DNA of 64,000 nucleotides, taken from NCBI GenBank assembly GCA_002179805.1, contig NAVB01000311.1, positions 1 through 64,000 of the forward strand. Reading direction: 5' to 3'. The stretch comes from Acanthamoeba lenticulata (taxonomy: Eukaryota > Discosea > Longamoebia > Acanthamoebidae). Made by a program: the position numbers and the translations under genes. Shown piece by piece: positions 39,699 to 49,899 of the stretch. Position 1 is the stretch's first letter. Every line of letters starts with the position of its first letter. The notes beneath the pieces were generated by a model. That model saw only the letters and a list, made by a program, of their open reading frames with translations. It was not told the origin of the DNA and made no database searches.

Positions 39699-40769
39699 TT
39701 AGGCGCAGATGTTCCCATCCCACGGGCAGCCGTTAGCGCGCGCCCACTGGAGCACGTCGAAGTGGCCCTTTCCAGCGGCTGAGGTGCAGGTGTTCTCACC
39801 CCACGGGCAGCCGTTGGCACGCAACCATCGAAGCGTGTCCAACTGACCTCCATAGGCCGCATAAGCGCAGGTGTACTCGTGCCACGGGCAGCCATTGGCG
39901 TGAGCCCACTGGAGCACCTCCAGATGGCCGCCCTTGGCCGCCTCATCGCAGGTGTTCTCAGTCCATGGGCAGCCGTTGGCGCGCGCCCACTGGAGCACGT
40001 CCAAGTGGCCTCCATGGGCAGCCGCGCTGCAAGTCTCCTCGTCCCACAGGCAGCCGTTGGCGCGCGCCCACTGGAGCACGTCCAAGTGGCCGCCCTGGGC
40101 GGCCGCGCTGCAAGTCTCCTCGTCCCACAGGCAGCCGTTGGCGTGCGCCCACTGGAGCACATCCAGATGGCCTTTCAAAGCGGCCTCGGCGCAGGTCCAC
40201 GAGTTCCAAGGGCAGCCGTTGGCACGAGCCCACTGAAGAACCTCCAAGTGGCCTCCCCTCGCCGCGTGGTAACAAGTGGCCTCATCCCACGGGCAGCCTT
40301 TGGCTCGCGCCCACTGGAGCACATCTAGCCGGCCTCCCTTGGCTATCTCGGCACAGACGTTCTGGTCCCAGGGACAGCCATTGGCGCGCGCCCATTGAAG
40401 CACGCCCATGTGGTCATACCTGGCCGCAAGGATGCAAGTGGCCTTGTCCCACGGGCAGCCATTGGCATGCGCCCACTGAAGCATGGCCAGGTGGCCTTTT
40501 TCGGCCGCCATGCGACAGGTCCACTCGTCCCAAGGGCAGCCGTTGGCACGCGCCCACTGGAGCAGAGACAGCCAGCCCTTGCTGGCCGCCCGTGTGGCAA
40601 AGGCACGAAAGTGGTCGCGCGTGTGTGCTGGCAGGTCCGGACGACAGCGAAGGTGAAACTGTTGGAGAGCGTCCTTCCACGTACGGCTCACGGCCCGGTA
40701 GGCCAAGAGGCTTTCTGGCTGCACAAACTGGAAGATGAAGCTTACTAGCTCCACCATCAAGTCCCCCAT
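39699..40769 (-). CDS. F-box/ankyrin-type repeat protein (WARANGCPWD repeats)
   Basis: This intron-free gene encodes 356 residues. MGDLMVELVSFIFQFVQPES, LLAYRAVSRTWKDAL is an F-box-like helix pair, the contact for SKP1. From about residue 70 there are 11 tandem units of 26-27 residues with the core LQWARANGCPWDxxTC followed by AAxGGHLDV, a degenerate ankyrin-type repeat. Such F-box plus repeat proteins occur in large numbers in amoebal giant viruses (for example pandoraviruses) and in some protists, where they may redirect ubiquitin ligases. A TATAAG-like element on minus (40820-40825) sits about 50 bp upstream of ATG 40769. The frame stops at 39699 within what would be repeat 12. A 41-codon frame starting MEGEETGQNLKTHQSF (40957-40830, minus) lies just upstream and may be an untranslated or alternative exon. 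Confidence 0.85.
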   Translation of the reverse strand: MGDLMVELVSFIFQFVQPESLLAYRAVSRTWKDALQQFHLRCRPDLPAHTRDHFRAFATRAASKGWLSLLQWARANGCPWDEWTCRMAAEKGHLAMLQWAHANGCPWDKATCILAARYDHMGVLQWARANGCPWDQNVCAEIAKGGRLDVLQWARAKGCPWDEATCYHAARGGHLEVLQWARANGCPWNSWTCAEAALKGHLDVLQWAHANGCLWDEETCSAAAQGGHLDVLQWARANGCLWDEETCSAAAHGGHLDVLQWARANGCPWTENTCDEAAKGGHLEVLQWAHANGCPWHEYTCAYAAYGGQLDTLRWLRANGCPWGENTCTSAAGKGHFDVLQWARANGCPWDGNICA

Positions 40770-41916
40770 GCCCGCTTCCTTTTCTCGGGCTGGCCAGGCA
40801 CCCAGCAGATGCAAGGCAGCTTATATTAGTACTCTGCATTCTTCACACACACTCGATTGGCCGCACCAGGAGCAGAATCAGGAATCGCAGGGAGGGCAGG
40901 GTCAAAAGATTGGTGCGTCTTGAGGTTCTGGCCAGTCTCTTCTCCCTCCATCGTGTTCTTTTTTTTCGAGCTTTATTACGCCAGTACGAAGAAACGAAAA
41001 AGAAAATGGCGTGAAGCGTTTTGCCTTGCGGCCACCGCTTCTCGTCTAGGCCTCGATCCTGGTTCGCCAGTGCGCTGCTCGCCGAGACCGCCAAGAAGTG
41101 CCCCATGTACAAGACGGTCGTCTGCCCAACTGGGCTCTCTGTAACCATTGATCGGCCAGGAATAGCAAGGCACGCGTCGGCCACCGGCGGTCACCGGTAG
41201 TGCGGTCGTCCCTACCGGAGGACTCCGGTGCGCTCTCATTGCTGTCTGGCTCCGGCTGATGCCGCTGTTGCCCAGCCGTCCCAGTTCAGCGGCCTCAACT
41301 TTACCATCACCACCGCCAAGTGGTCAATCAAACAACACCGCCGACAGCCCCGCGCCGGGCCTGCGGTTCTCGTACCGTCTCTCGACCAACACCACACTGA
41401 CCGCAGCGGCCGCGCAAGTGACCGTGCTGCGCAATCTGCTGCGCGCCAACATGACCACCTACTGCGTGCCGGGCTACTCACGTGTGCAGAGGTTTGACCT
41501 GGCGCTGACAGATGGCTGACTGGTAAACAACATCAACCACTCCCTCGTCATCGTCTCCTCCTTCGACAACAGTACGGTCATATGCCACGCCTGAACATGG
41601 CGCTCATTGTGACTGTGGCTGTGACTGTGCCTGTGGCCATAGGCCGGCATGGCGTACAACGTGCATAGATACTGCTTCTTCAATCACAAAAAGGTTGTCC
41701 TCTGCCAAGCTCCACTACGACAATCACGTGGTAGCATCACAACAACGACTTGCAAAAAAGAAGTAAGTGTTCACGCCCAAGGGCAACAGAGCACGCCCCC
41801 CCCCCAAAGGATTTGTGTCAAGCAGGACGTGGGTTTGAATAAATCTTGTTCACTACAGCCACCACAGAGGGACGGGAGTCTAACTTGGAGCATACAACAC
41901 ATGTGCGTGAAGTCAT
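40770..41916. other. Gene-poor region with decayed coding segments
   Basis: No intact gene is recognised in 1.15 kb. On the plus strand, short coding-looking pieces lie in different frames: KKCPMYKTVVCPTGLSVTID (about 41090-41160), QFSGLNFTITTAKWSI (about 41283-41330) and LRFSYRLSTNTTLTAAAAQV, then RANMTTYCVPGYSRVQRF (about 41360-41510), each cut by stops or frame changes. This looks like a broken gene for a secreted or surface protein. The stretch 41570-41650 has GTGACTGTG-type short repeats. Confidence 0.35.
41050..41519 (+). pseudogene. Possible remnant of a surface-protein gene
   Basis: See the surrounding entry. The pieces have Thr/Asn-rich, beta-like composition and codon use like nearby genes, but need at least two frame changes and cross a stop near 41206. 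Unrecognised introns could also explain the breaks, although I found no GT-AG pair that restores a single frame. Family unknown. Confidence 0.3.
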
Positions 41917-42278
41917 TCAGTCCATCATGCCTGGCTTGGTGAACCCCACCACAGAGCCCTAAATGTTTGGATTTCAGATTTAGAATCATGCTCTGCCGAT
42001 TTCGAATGATGAAGACGTACTTCGCTGAGACCAGCCTCGGCAATTGTCTGGTGTGGGTTGTCAAGCGAGACGGTGAGCGAGCCAGCGCCACCAACATGAC
42101 GCAGCCTAGCTGCAGTGATGGAGGGGTCGCAAGTTTGCTGGAGCACGCTAATCAACTCAGCCACGGTGGTCGAGGGCGTCACGGGAATGGTCCACGACTG
42201 GGAGCTGCGCCACTCACGGTGCGGCGGTGCGCCACCAACGATGCCCCTCTGTACCTCCAACACGAAGCCACCTGACAT
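41917..42278 (-). CDS. Small ubiquitin-like-fold protein, unknown
   Basis: The start is MSGGFVLEVQRGIVGG. The body has a ubiquitin-like pattern: WTIPVTPSTTVAELISVLQQ (strand then helix), ARLRHVGGAGSLTVSLDN, then HQTIAEAGLSE. A donor GAA|gtacgt and acceptor atttag give the last exon GSVVGFTKPGMMD, which completes the final strand as in ubiquitin-like domains (typically ending in a GSxVxLxxP pattern). Reading through the intron instead gives a 117-residue frame with an odd tail. The spliced protein is about 100 residues. There is no C-terminal GG, so conjugation is not expected. Function unknown. Confidence 0.6.
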
Positions 42279-42367
42279 CTTCTTGTTCTGTTGTTTTGTG
42301 TGTTAAAACAAAAAAGGCTTCTTTTCCTGTCTTTTGGTGATCCAACAGGGAAGAGAAGTCACGCGGG

Positions 42368-43793
42368 TCAGGAGGAAGAGGACGAAGAGGAAGCGCCCAG
42401 AGCGGTCTGGATGCGGGTGAGCGCGTCGAGGCCGCCCAGCGGGATCGGGATGCACCGCACGTGGGCCGGGCTGTGGTAGTCTCGCGGGTTGATCCGCACG
42501 AGGGCCGCCGAGCCCTTCCCAAAGCACTGCTCAAAGGCCACCACGCGTTGCTCGCTCTGGTGTCGCACGGTCGACACAGCCGTTCCTGGCATATCCAGAG
42601 AGGGAACGAGGGAGCCGAGCTGGCGGTCAGCTGACCGCAGGCTTGTGAAGTGAGGATTGCACGTGTGGCCGTACCAGCGCCGACCTCGATGACAACCAGG
42701 CGCGGGCTCTCCTCGTGCCGGAGGGCCTTGAGCCAAGCTTCGTAGTGAGCATACTGCGCGTCGATCCGCTCCTCAACCCACCCGCCATCGCCAAACATGA
42801 GCACTGCCCAGGTGTTGTTGGTGGCCTAGGCGTCAGTTTGTCACAGTCGGTTTGAGCAGCATACGATGCAGTGTTGGCCGCACCATTGGGGCGGGCCAGG
42901 CCTCCGCAGCGAGGACACGCCGGCAGCGGTCCACGAGCCCTGTGATGTGAGAGTTAGCAAACAGCTCATGTGCCCATGCCCTCATCCAAAGCTCGGGGCC
43001 AAGACGTACTTGAAGGTGGTCATGTCAATGTCCAGCTTCGCGAGGTCGATTGAGCTGCTGGCCTCCCAGATAACCTCGCAGCAGTTCGAGAAGCACTGGA
43101 GATGGTGGATTGACCCGTGGCACTCGAGGATACGGTCCTCAGGGAACACTCTGCACGACTCGCGGGTCAGATTCAGAAGAGTTTATGCGGGTGTGCACAT
43201 CAGCGCGTACTGGGCAAAGTGGCCATCGACGTTGGAGGTGAAGCTGAAGTAGCCGTCGCGCATCCCGCGGCCCAGCTCGAGCATGATCTCGTAGCCCTTG
43301 TGCGGGGCCGCTTTTGTGTAGAGCGCGTAGCGATGACCTGCCGTTACCATTACCACCATCAGACTTCAGCTTGTTCCCTCAAGCCTGTGTAGGCACGAAC
43401 CCCAGAAGCCCCACGCAAAGGTGGGATCCTCGGTGAACCAACGCGGATTGCTCATGTTGGGAAAGGACAAGCCCATCTCCTTCATAGGCGGGTACGCACG
43501 CCAGAACCCCTGGGGCCCCCTGCAGTTCCACACTCGGGAGTGTCAGTGCATTGTCCACTTGCAGCCAAGACAAGAGAGTGGGAGAGACCGGAAGTCGGGA
43601 AGCCCCGAGTCCACGCCAAGGCCAGCTCCCGAGGTGAAGAGAACGGCCGTGGCTTTGCGCAGCTCCTCTGCAGCCAAAGTAACGCCCACTGTATAACGAA
43701 TGAATGAGCATGTGCCACTTCGTACGCTGCGCACGCTAGATGACCATGGTTTTTACCTTCCACAAGTGCTGCCTCCGCCGACTGCTTCTCCAT
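42368..43793 (-). CDS. Sirtuin (Sir2-family NAD-dependent protein deacylase)
   Basis: Sirtuins remove acyl groups from lysine using NAD. The start at 43793 (MEKQSAEAALVE) splices to VGVTLAAEELRKATAVLFTS, GAGLGVDSGLPDFR (the NAD-binding GAG loop) and GPQGFWRAYPPMKEMG. Next exons: RDGYFSFTSNVDGHFAQ (TxNxD motif), FPEDRILECHGSIHHLQC (catalytic His), the zinc ligands CFSNCC and ACPRCGGLARPN, then VLMFGDGGWVEERIDAQ and LVVIEVGAGTAVSTVRHQS. The tail is Ser-rich. Introns are all GT-AG and in phase; the key one (N|gtgcgg to ctgggcag) restores ARPNVLMFGDGGW. About 320 residues. The type resembles a bacterial/eukaryotic group near class III or U; subclass not assigned. It is head-to-head with the LRR gene. 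Confidence 0.9.
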
Positions 43794-43835
43794 CTTCGTG
43801 ACACCAGAGTTTGCCGTGTAGAGCAAGGCGTGAGG

Positions 43836-45579
43836 ATGGGTTTGCGAGGCCAAAGTGAAGCTTTTTCTTGGAAGCGAGAATGTCAAGAACGTCTCTTTTT
43901 TGGCGGGAAACGACAACACGTTCTTGCTGCTGGCTGGGGCACCAAGCCAACTTTCAGGATGCGAACGTTGTGGGAGCAATGTGCTTTGGTGGTTGCCAAG
44001 TCAAGTTGCTTGACGCAGTCCGAGGTCTGTCTGCCCGAAGATTTGCAGCAACGATTGTGGGGGTAAGTCGCAGAACCCAGAGCCAGAACTGATCAACGCT
44101 GACTAACAAGTTGTTTGCCGTAAGGACTGCAGGTACTGCGTGCGCAACTTCTTGTTGTCTCCACACAATGTTGGTTGGCTACTGCGGAGCGACACGAAGC
44201 AGCTCAGCCTTTACGGCTACTCCCACACGAAGCAAGCCTTCTTGGAGCAGATCCTGTCCACCCCAGTACCTTTGAGCTCGCGCCTTTGCTGAGTGTCGGT
44301 CATTCATCACTACTCACCACTACCTGCAGGGACTCTACACGAGCCTGACCTCGCTCAACCTCCACTGCAACTTTCGTGTCGAAGACGACGGCTTCGGTTG
44401 TATTGGCCGGTTCGCTTTACATACACACCATTCAACCCAGGCCAAGCTTGCCCACTGGCCGCAGTCCTAACCCTGCTTGTGGTGGTGTGCTGTGACCACA
44501 GATGTACCAACCTGGAGTCGCTCGTGCTCTACGGCTGCGTGGGGCTCACTGACGCGAACCTGCTTGACATCTGCCGTGGCTGCCCGCGGCTCACGTGCCT
44601 CGACCTCGGGTTCGACCTGCACATGCACACTCCTCCATCTCAGGCGACTCACATGATTCTTTCTCTCAATCGCGCCCAGCGAGTGCCACAAGATCACCGA
44701 TGCCGGGCTAGTCGAGGGCGTGGCCGCGCACCTGCCGCATCTCCTCTCCCTCCGCATCTCCGCTACAGCCTGCAGCAAGCAGGCCCTCCAGGCACTTGCC
44801 GGCCTCTCGCGCCTCACCGCGCTGGACCTCTCCGGTACACAACTTTGTCGCTGGCAATCATTCCTTTCTCATTTTCTTTTGCAAACTCTGCGTGCGGTCC
44901 AGGCTGCAACCCCCTCTTCGAGCCGTTGGGCGAACTGACCTCGCTACGCGTGCTGAACCTCAACTGCACGCCCATCAGCGACGCCGAGCTCGTGCATATC
45001 GTGCAGCGATGTACTGACCTGACTCAGCTCCAGCTCTCTGGCTGCACGCAGCTGAACAGCAGCCACACATTCCGCGCGGTCCTGGCCGGCCTGCCGCGGC
45101 TCGAGTCGCTCAACATCGCCAACAACCCCGCGGTCAACGCCGATAGCTTCGCCGCTGCTGACGGCCTCGGCCATCGCGCGCTGACCGAGCTCGACGTGTC
45201 GCGCTGCGAGGGGATCGACAACGCGGCGCTGGCCGGCCTGTGCAGGTCGCTCCCGGCCTTGACGCGGCTCGCGCTGAGCAAGTGCCACCGCATCACCGAC
45301 TGGTCACCGCTGGTGCGCCACTTGGCGCCCACGCTGGCTCACCTGCGGCTCAACGGCACGGCCGTCAACGACGCCGCGCTGGCGGCCCTCGCGCGCGGCC
45401 TGCTCGGCCTGGCGAGCCTCAACCTCATGGACTGCCGGTGCGTCACGCCAGGCGGTCTGGCCTGCCTGGCCGACGCCTGTCCAGAGCTGCGCAGCCTCAA
45501 GCTCAACTGGCGCGGCTACCGCGCGGCCCTAGAGCTGTTGCGCGTCAGACGACCCGACATCCAGGCCACCACCAAGTGA
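43836..45579 (+). CDS. Leucine-rich-repeat protein (F-box/LRR, RNI-like)
   Basis: An N-terminal segment LPEDLQQRLWGYCVRNFLLS is followed by RNI-type LRRs: LTSLNLHCN, LESLVLYGCVGLTDANLLDI, LTCLDLGF, KITDAGLVEGVAAHLPHLLS, LTALDLSG, LRVLNLNCTPISDAELVHIV, LTQLQLSGC, LESLNIANNPAVNADSF, LTELDVSRCEGIDNAALAGL, LTRLALSKCHRITDWSPLV, LAHLRLNGTAVNDAALAALA, LASLNLMDCRCVTPGGLACL and LRSLKLNWRGYRAAL. These C-containing repeats are typical of FBXL receptors. The F-box itself is weak. Introns include G|gtaagt to ctgcag|G before TAC TGC GTG. The start is uncertain: ATG 43836 (MGLRGQSEAFSW) or ATG 43959 (MRTLWEQCALVVAK). Stop 45577-45579. Confidence 0.8.
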
Positions 45580-45827
45580 GGTTTAAGAAAATAAATTATA
45601 AAATAAATAAAATAAAATAAATTGCTGCCGTGTGTTGCTTGGCCACGGCATCAACCACAGTCCAAGAGCTGAGCCGGAAGTTGCGTCAAATGGGGGAGCT
45701 TGCAGGCCGTCGCAGCAAGTGCGAAGGAGGTGAGAAAGAATCTGCTTGTGGCCAAGGACATGGGAACAGCAAGCGAATAAGGTAAGGCCAGCGTTTAATG
45801 GTCACTCGAGGTTTGGAACAAAACCCA

Positions 45828-48275
45828 TCAGAACGGCACAAGATAGACATCCGACAGCCCAATGAAGGTGCAGACCTTGTCCTCCACCCCATAAGCGCAT
45901 CCCTCAACCGGGGCATCAGCGAGGGCGTAGTTTTCGTAGGGTAGCTTGTACTGGAAGCACACGGTCTTCAGAAGCGAGTAGAAGGTCGTGGAATCGTTGA
46001 ACTTCACCTTTGTCTCGAGTTTCCCGTGATGCACCGTGAGGGTGTTGGCTGCGGCTTGGGTCGGACTGATGGGCGAAGGAGGTTGGCTGCACCTCCGGGG
46101 AGGAGCCTGGTGGGCGACGTAGGGAGACCCGGGATCGTTGGGCTTCGTGGCATTGTAGCGGTTGGAGTCGCGAGCCACAGATGACGAAGGAGACGGTGAA
46201 GCAGCCACGTAGGTCTTCACGTACTGGTGGGCGGTGTCGACGATGTCGGCGAAGACACGGAGAGCCACCTTGTCGATGGCAAAGTCCTTGTCCTTGACCT
46301 TGAGGTAGTTCTTGACCAGGTTCACCCGAAGGGGCGCCAGATTGAGCTCCTTGGCTATCCGCTCCTGCAAAGTGATCCTGTTCTGCTTCCCACTGACCGT
46401 GTCCGCTCTGGTGACGACAACCTGAGCATTGAGCTCTGTTGCAAAGGAGTCAGCGCGTTTGTAGCAATATAAATGATCAGCAGACGTACTCATCTTGTTG
46501 GTCAAACGTAGGGCGTCCTTGATACGCAGGAGCATGACTGAATCTTCCAGAATGTTGATAGGCACGAATACCAGCACGCCGTGGATGCGCCTGTCGACCT
46601 GGCTCATGTAGTCGGGGACGCGGTTGTCTCCATTTACGATGGAAACATCCACCATCTCGTATCCACTGGGGAGATCGCCGCGGAGCAACGTCATCAGGAA
46701 GTCATTGCTGTAGGTCTGTTCGTCAAGACCCCAGCTGTCCCACAGCGCAATCTCAGTCCCCTCAAGTCCGCATAGTTGCCCCAGATGGAAGCGCCTAGAC
46801 AGAATAAAATAAGTCAGGAGCGGCACACCATCAAGTGCGGCAGACACGGAGTACCTGTAGTCCGTTGTGCAGTGATCACCATCACCACCAACCAGCGCGT
46901 TGTCCATCACCTGGTCAGAGAACGCGCTAAGGATGGTGTTGGTGAAGCTGCTCTTGCCAGAGCCGATGACACCAAACATCAAGATATTGAGGCACGTCGC
47001 CGGCGCAGGAGGGCGGTAGTTGACGAAGTTGCCGATAAAGTCCTGGCTTCTGAATTCGATCTCATTCATGTCGCAAAACACGTTCGCTCCATGCGGGTGC
47101 TTGATGCTGAACTGAACACCATCCGAGAGGGTTCTGAAGTGCTGCTTCTGGCTGCGGAGGGTGAACGAGAGGTCCACGGTCTCACCAACTTCTAGGGTAT
47201 GAGGAAGGATGGCACAGGTCTCGGTGAAGTAGTGGCCTGGTTCATTCAGCCAAATGCGAGTTCCCTGAGGAAGCGCGACCGTTCCGACGTTGTTTACCTC
47301 CAGTTTGTACTTGAGGTCCTGTGCACAAAAGGGTGGTTAGACCAAGAAGTGACGGCAAGCCGAGCTGAGCTCACCTGAGAGAACTTGACTGGAGGATTGA
47401 TGGTGTAGGCGTGAACGGTGACGTGAAGTTCATGTTGAACGCTCCCTTCATCTCTTTCATTTTCCTTGAGAGCAGCGAGCAGAGCCTCGTAATTATCCAT
47501 CCGGTAGAGGCAACCGTAACTGGCCATTTTGGCCAAGTGGTCCATGTCAAAGTTGTGGCCAACAGCCAGGACAAACACCATGGTACCCTGCAATCAAATG
47601 ATCAGTGCAAGGTCATGGAAATGGCTACTCTCAATGAGCGTACCTGGGTGAACTTGAGCTGTGAAGCCAAACGCTCAGCGTCTCCCTTGTTGTTGGCTTC
47701 TCCATCAGTCAGCAGGAACAGAAGCCTTTTCGAGTTGGAACGACCACGGGCATACAACTGCTGCGCATCAATGAGACCCTGGGAAGTGTTGGTCCCACCT
47801 CGTTTCCGGGAGTAGGCTGAGGAAACAGGGTTAGAACATTAAAAGATAAATCTGATTTGGTACATACAGTTCAATGATTGCTGAACCTCCATGGCTGACT
47901 GTCGCCAGGAGCTCACGATAGTGGAGGTAGAGTGGAACATGACAGCTGCAAAACGGGAGTTATTGTTGCTGGCAGATAAGCGCAGAATCTCCTCCCCTGC
48001 TTGTCTAAGCTTGACAAAGTCGGCATCACTGATAGAACCAGAATCATCAATGCACTGCCATGGACGTTAGTACCAGAACCAAAAACATTAGAAGCAACAA
48101 CCAGCACATACCAGCAGCACGTCAACCATGTTGGCTTGTAAGTTCTTAACCATCCTTTTCCGCAAGCGGACTTGACTTCCCTCACTCTGTGTTTGTGTTG
48201 GGAAGGTGAGATGGAAGAAAGAAAAAAAAAGCTACAGCTGGAGAAGCTCACCGGTGCATAATCATCTCCAAACAT
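45828..48275 (-). CDS. vWA-domain protein fused to an IFI44-like GTPase
   Basis: Start 48275: MFGDDYAP, then SEGSQVRLRKRMVKNLQANM, VDVLLCIDDSGSISDADF. DDSGS is the metal-binding MIDAS of a von Willebrand factor A domain, which continues with SRFAAVMFHSTSTIVSSWR, RKRGGTNTSQGLIDAQQL, LLFLLTDGEANNKGDAERLA and FVLAVGHNFDMDHLAKMA. A beta-rich linker (EVNNVGTVALPQGTRIWL) follows. The C-terminal half is a P-loop GTPase: NILMFGVIGSGKSSFTNTIL (G1), IALWDSWGLDEQTYSND (G3, DxxG), VVVTRAD (G4). With DRRIHGVLVFVPINILEDSV it most resembles the IFI44/IFI44L interferon-induced family. Two introns lie inside readable DNA (DYR|RFHL; NKM|KLNAQ). About 690 residues. Tail: a Ser/Pro linker and a final beta domain ending YLVPF. 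Function unknown; membrane or stress role is inference. Confidence 0.85.
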
Positions 48276-48724
48276 GGCGTGGCAGTAAACTATCGAAGCT
48301 GGCTGTTGTGTAGTGAATAGGGCAAGAGTGAGTGAATCAAATGCTACTCAGGTTTTAAGCTAGGGAGTGTCACCACGTAACAGTGTGGAGAAAACGAGGT
48401 GATTGTCATTTCACCAACCACTGCATTTTGTCTGTTTACCTGGTCATTTTTTTGGCATAGACAAACTAGAAACAGAAACATAAACCAAAACAGATTCGTA
48501 CACCTACGAGCTGAGTGGTTACTATTTTCGAGGGTATTTTTTGATCGAAAATTTTGACATCAACAGACAAATGGGAATTATCATTCAGAATTGGTTACAA
48601 GACAACGATTTTGTAACCAGGTGTTGTCATTCGGTTAGAGTATTTTGCTACCTTTTCATCCATCAATAAATAAGCGTAACTTTGCTGTCTCATTAGTCAA
48701 CAACCGTGCCGGCCCCACCACCAG
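48276..48724. promoter_or_regulatory. Divergent intergenic region
   Basis: These 449 AT-rich bases separate the vWA-GTPase start from the start of the coiled-coil gene. Runs such as ATTTTTTGATCGAAAATTTT (48535-48554) contain short inverted elements. No TATA box in a standard position was identified, and nothing coding is seen. Confidence 0.4.
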
Positions 48725-49654
48725 ATGTATCAGCCAGACACACAACTTGCCCTTGTTCCCACGGGTGCCACAGAGCGTACGCCCAACGCTGGCCTCGAAA
48801 ATGAGCACTTTACAAGACTTGCAGAAAGCTTCAGAATTGAGCTTGCCAAGGACCGACAAGAGCAAGAGAAGCTTCTGCAGCAGATTCTAACAGTAAACAC
48901 CCAGCTCGTGGCGAAGTTGCAAGAGCTAATAGATGCTATCAACCGACAAAGAACCGACCAGGCTGTCTCCAACGCTCCAGCCAGCTCAAGCGCAGCGCCG
49001 GCAAAACCGAAGCTCCCTCTAGCGGTGATGAACTACACTAAGAGCTCTGTTGCGGTACCGCAAACACCTGCTAAGCCCCTTTGTCGTCTATCTGATGATA
49101 AGCACTCAAACTGCAGGAGGAGCTCCTCAGCCTCTGTGTGAAGTTCCTGTTCAAGGATGGACTGAGCCACTACGTGAAGCCGCAGATCGTAGACACCGCC
49201 CAAGAGACACACCAGCTTGTTTTACTTTTGGTCAAGTCCTTGACGGAACGACAGCCCAAGCCGTCCGAGGTGGCCACGTTCATTGACACCACTCTCCGGG
49301 GTACTTCCTGACATCCTAAGTTGTTCTGATCAGTTACACACATTCTCAGACTTGTGCGACACCTCAGGGAAGTTAGTGATAGTTGTGTGGGTTCGCCACG
49401 GTGACCGACCGGATGTGCTTCGGACCATGGAGAAGCCAGGACATTGTGTTGCTGTACTGGAGATGTGGTATACCAACTACAAAGACCTGCGGCTGTCCGA
49501 TACGGAGAGGAACGATACGGCGCGCACCCAGCTGATAGAAGTGCTCGGTGGCGTGGGAGCATTTCCCACTGCCTCAAGGAACGGCGCGCCGCAGCAGGAA
49601 AGCAATCCTCGCGAGGAAAAGTCAGTCTGGAGAAGGATCTTTTATCAGTCATGA
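48725..49654 (+). CDS. Coiled-coil protein, unknown
   Basis: The start (MYQPDTQLALVPTGATER) leads into a coiled coil (RLAESFRIELAKDRQEQEKL, then LLQQILTVNTQLVAKLQELI) and a Ser/Ala/Pro linker. Two short introns (GCG|gtaccg to ctgcag; G|gtactt to ctcag) connect EELLSLCVKFLFKDGLSHYV, HQLVLLLVKSLTERQPKPSE and DLCDTSGKLVIVVWVRHGDR, then VLRTMEKPGHCVAVLEMWYT. The end is SVWRRIFYQS. About 265 residues. RHGDR resembles the RHG box of phosphatases, but context (no flanking catalytic residues) does not support that. Family not recognised; a globular C-terminal half is likely. Confidence 0.7.
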
Positions 49655-49899
49655 GGCGCTTTGTGCTCTAGTTTGAAATACACATTCAGACACAAGCAGC
49701 TCCTTCACCCTACGGCTGACGTCAGATCGTGTTTACCAGCATCGACCGTCCTTTGGTGGTAGGGAAAAGGGCCAAGCTTTACTCCACAACGGGCACTCCC
49801 GTGCCCGAGGTGCGGACAAAACCGCCAGCCAGAGATTGGCCGGTAAAAATTAATAGGAAGCAGAGACACGCACAGACAGTGCAGCGCTACTGCAGAAAG

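Noticed and set aside
49380..49420. RHGDR as a histidine-phosphatase signature
   Set aside because: RHG boxes sit near the N-terminus with further conserved residues; here it lies mid-protein without them.
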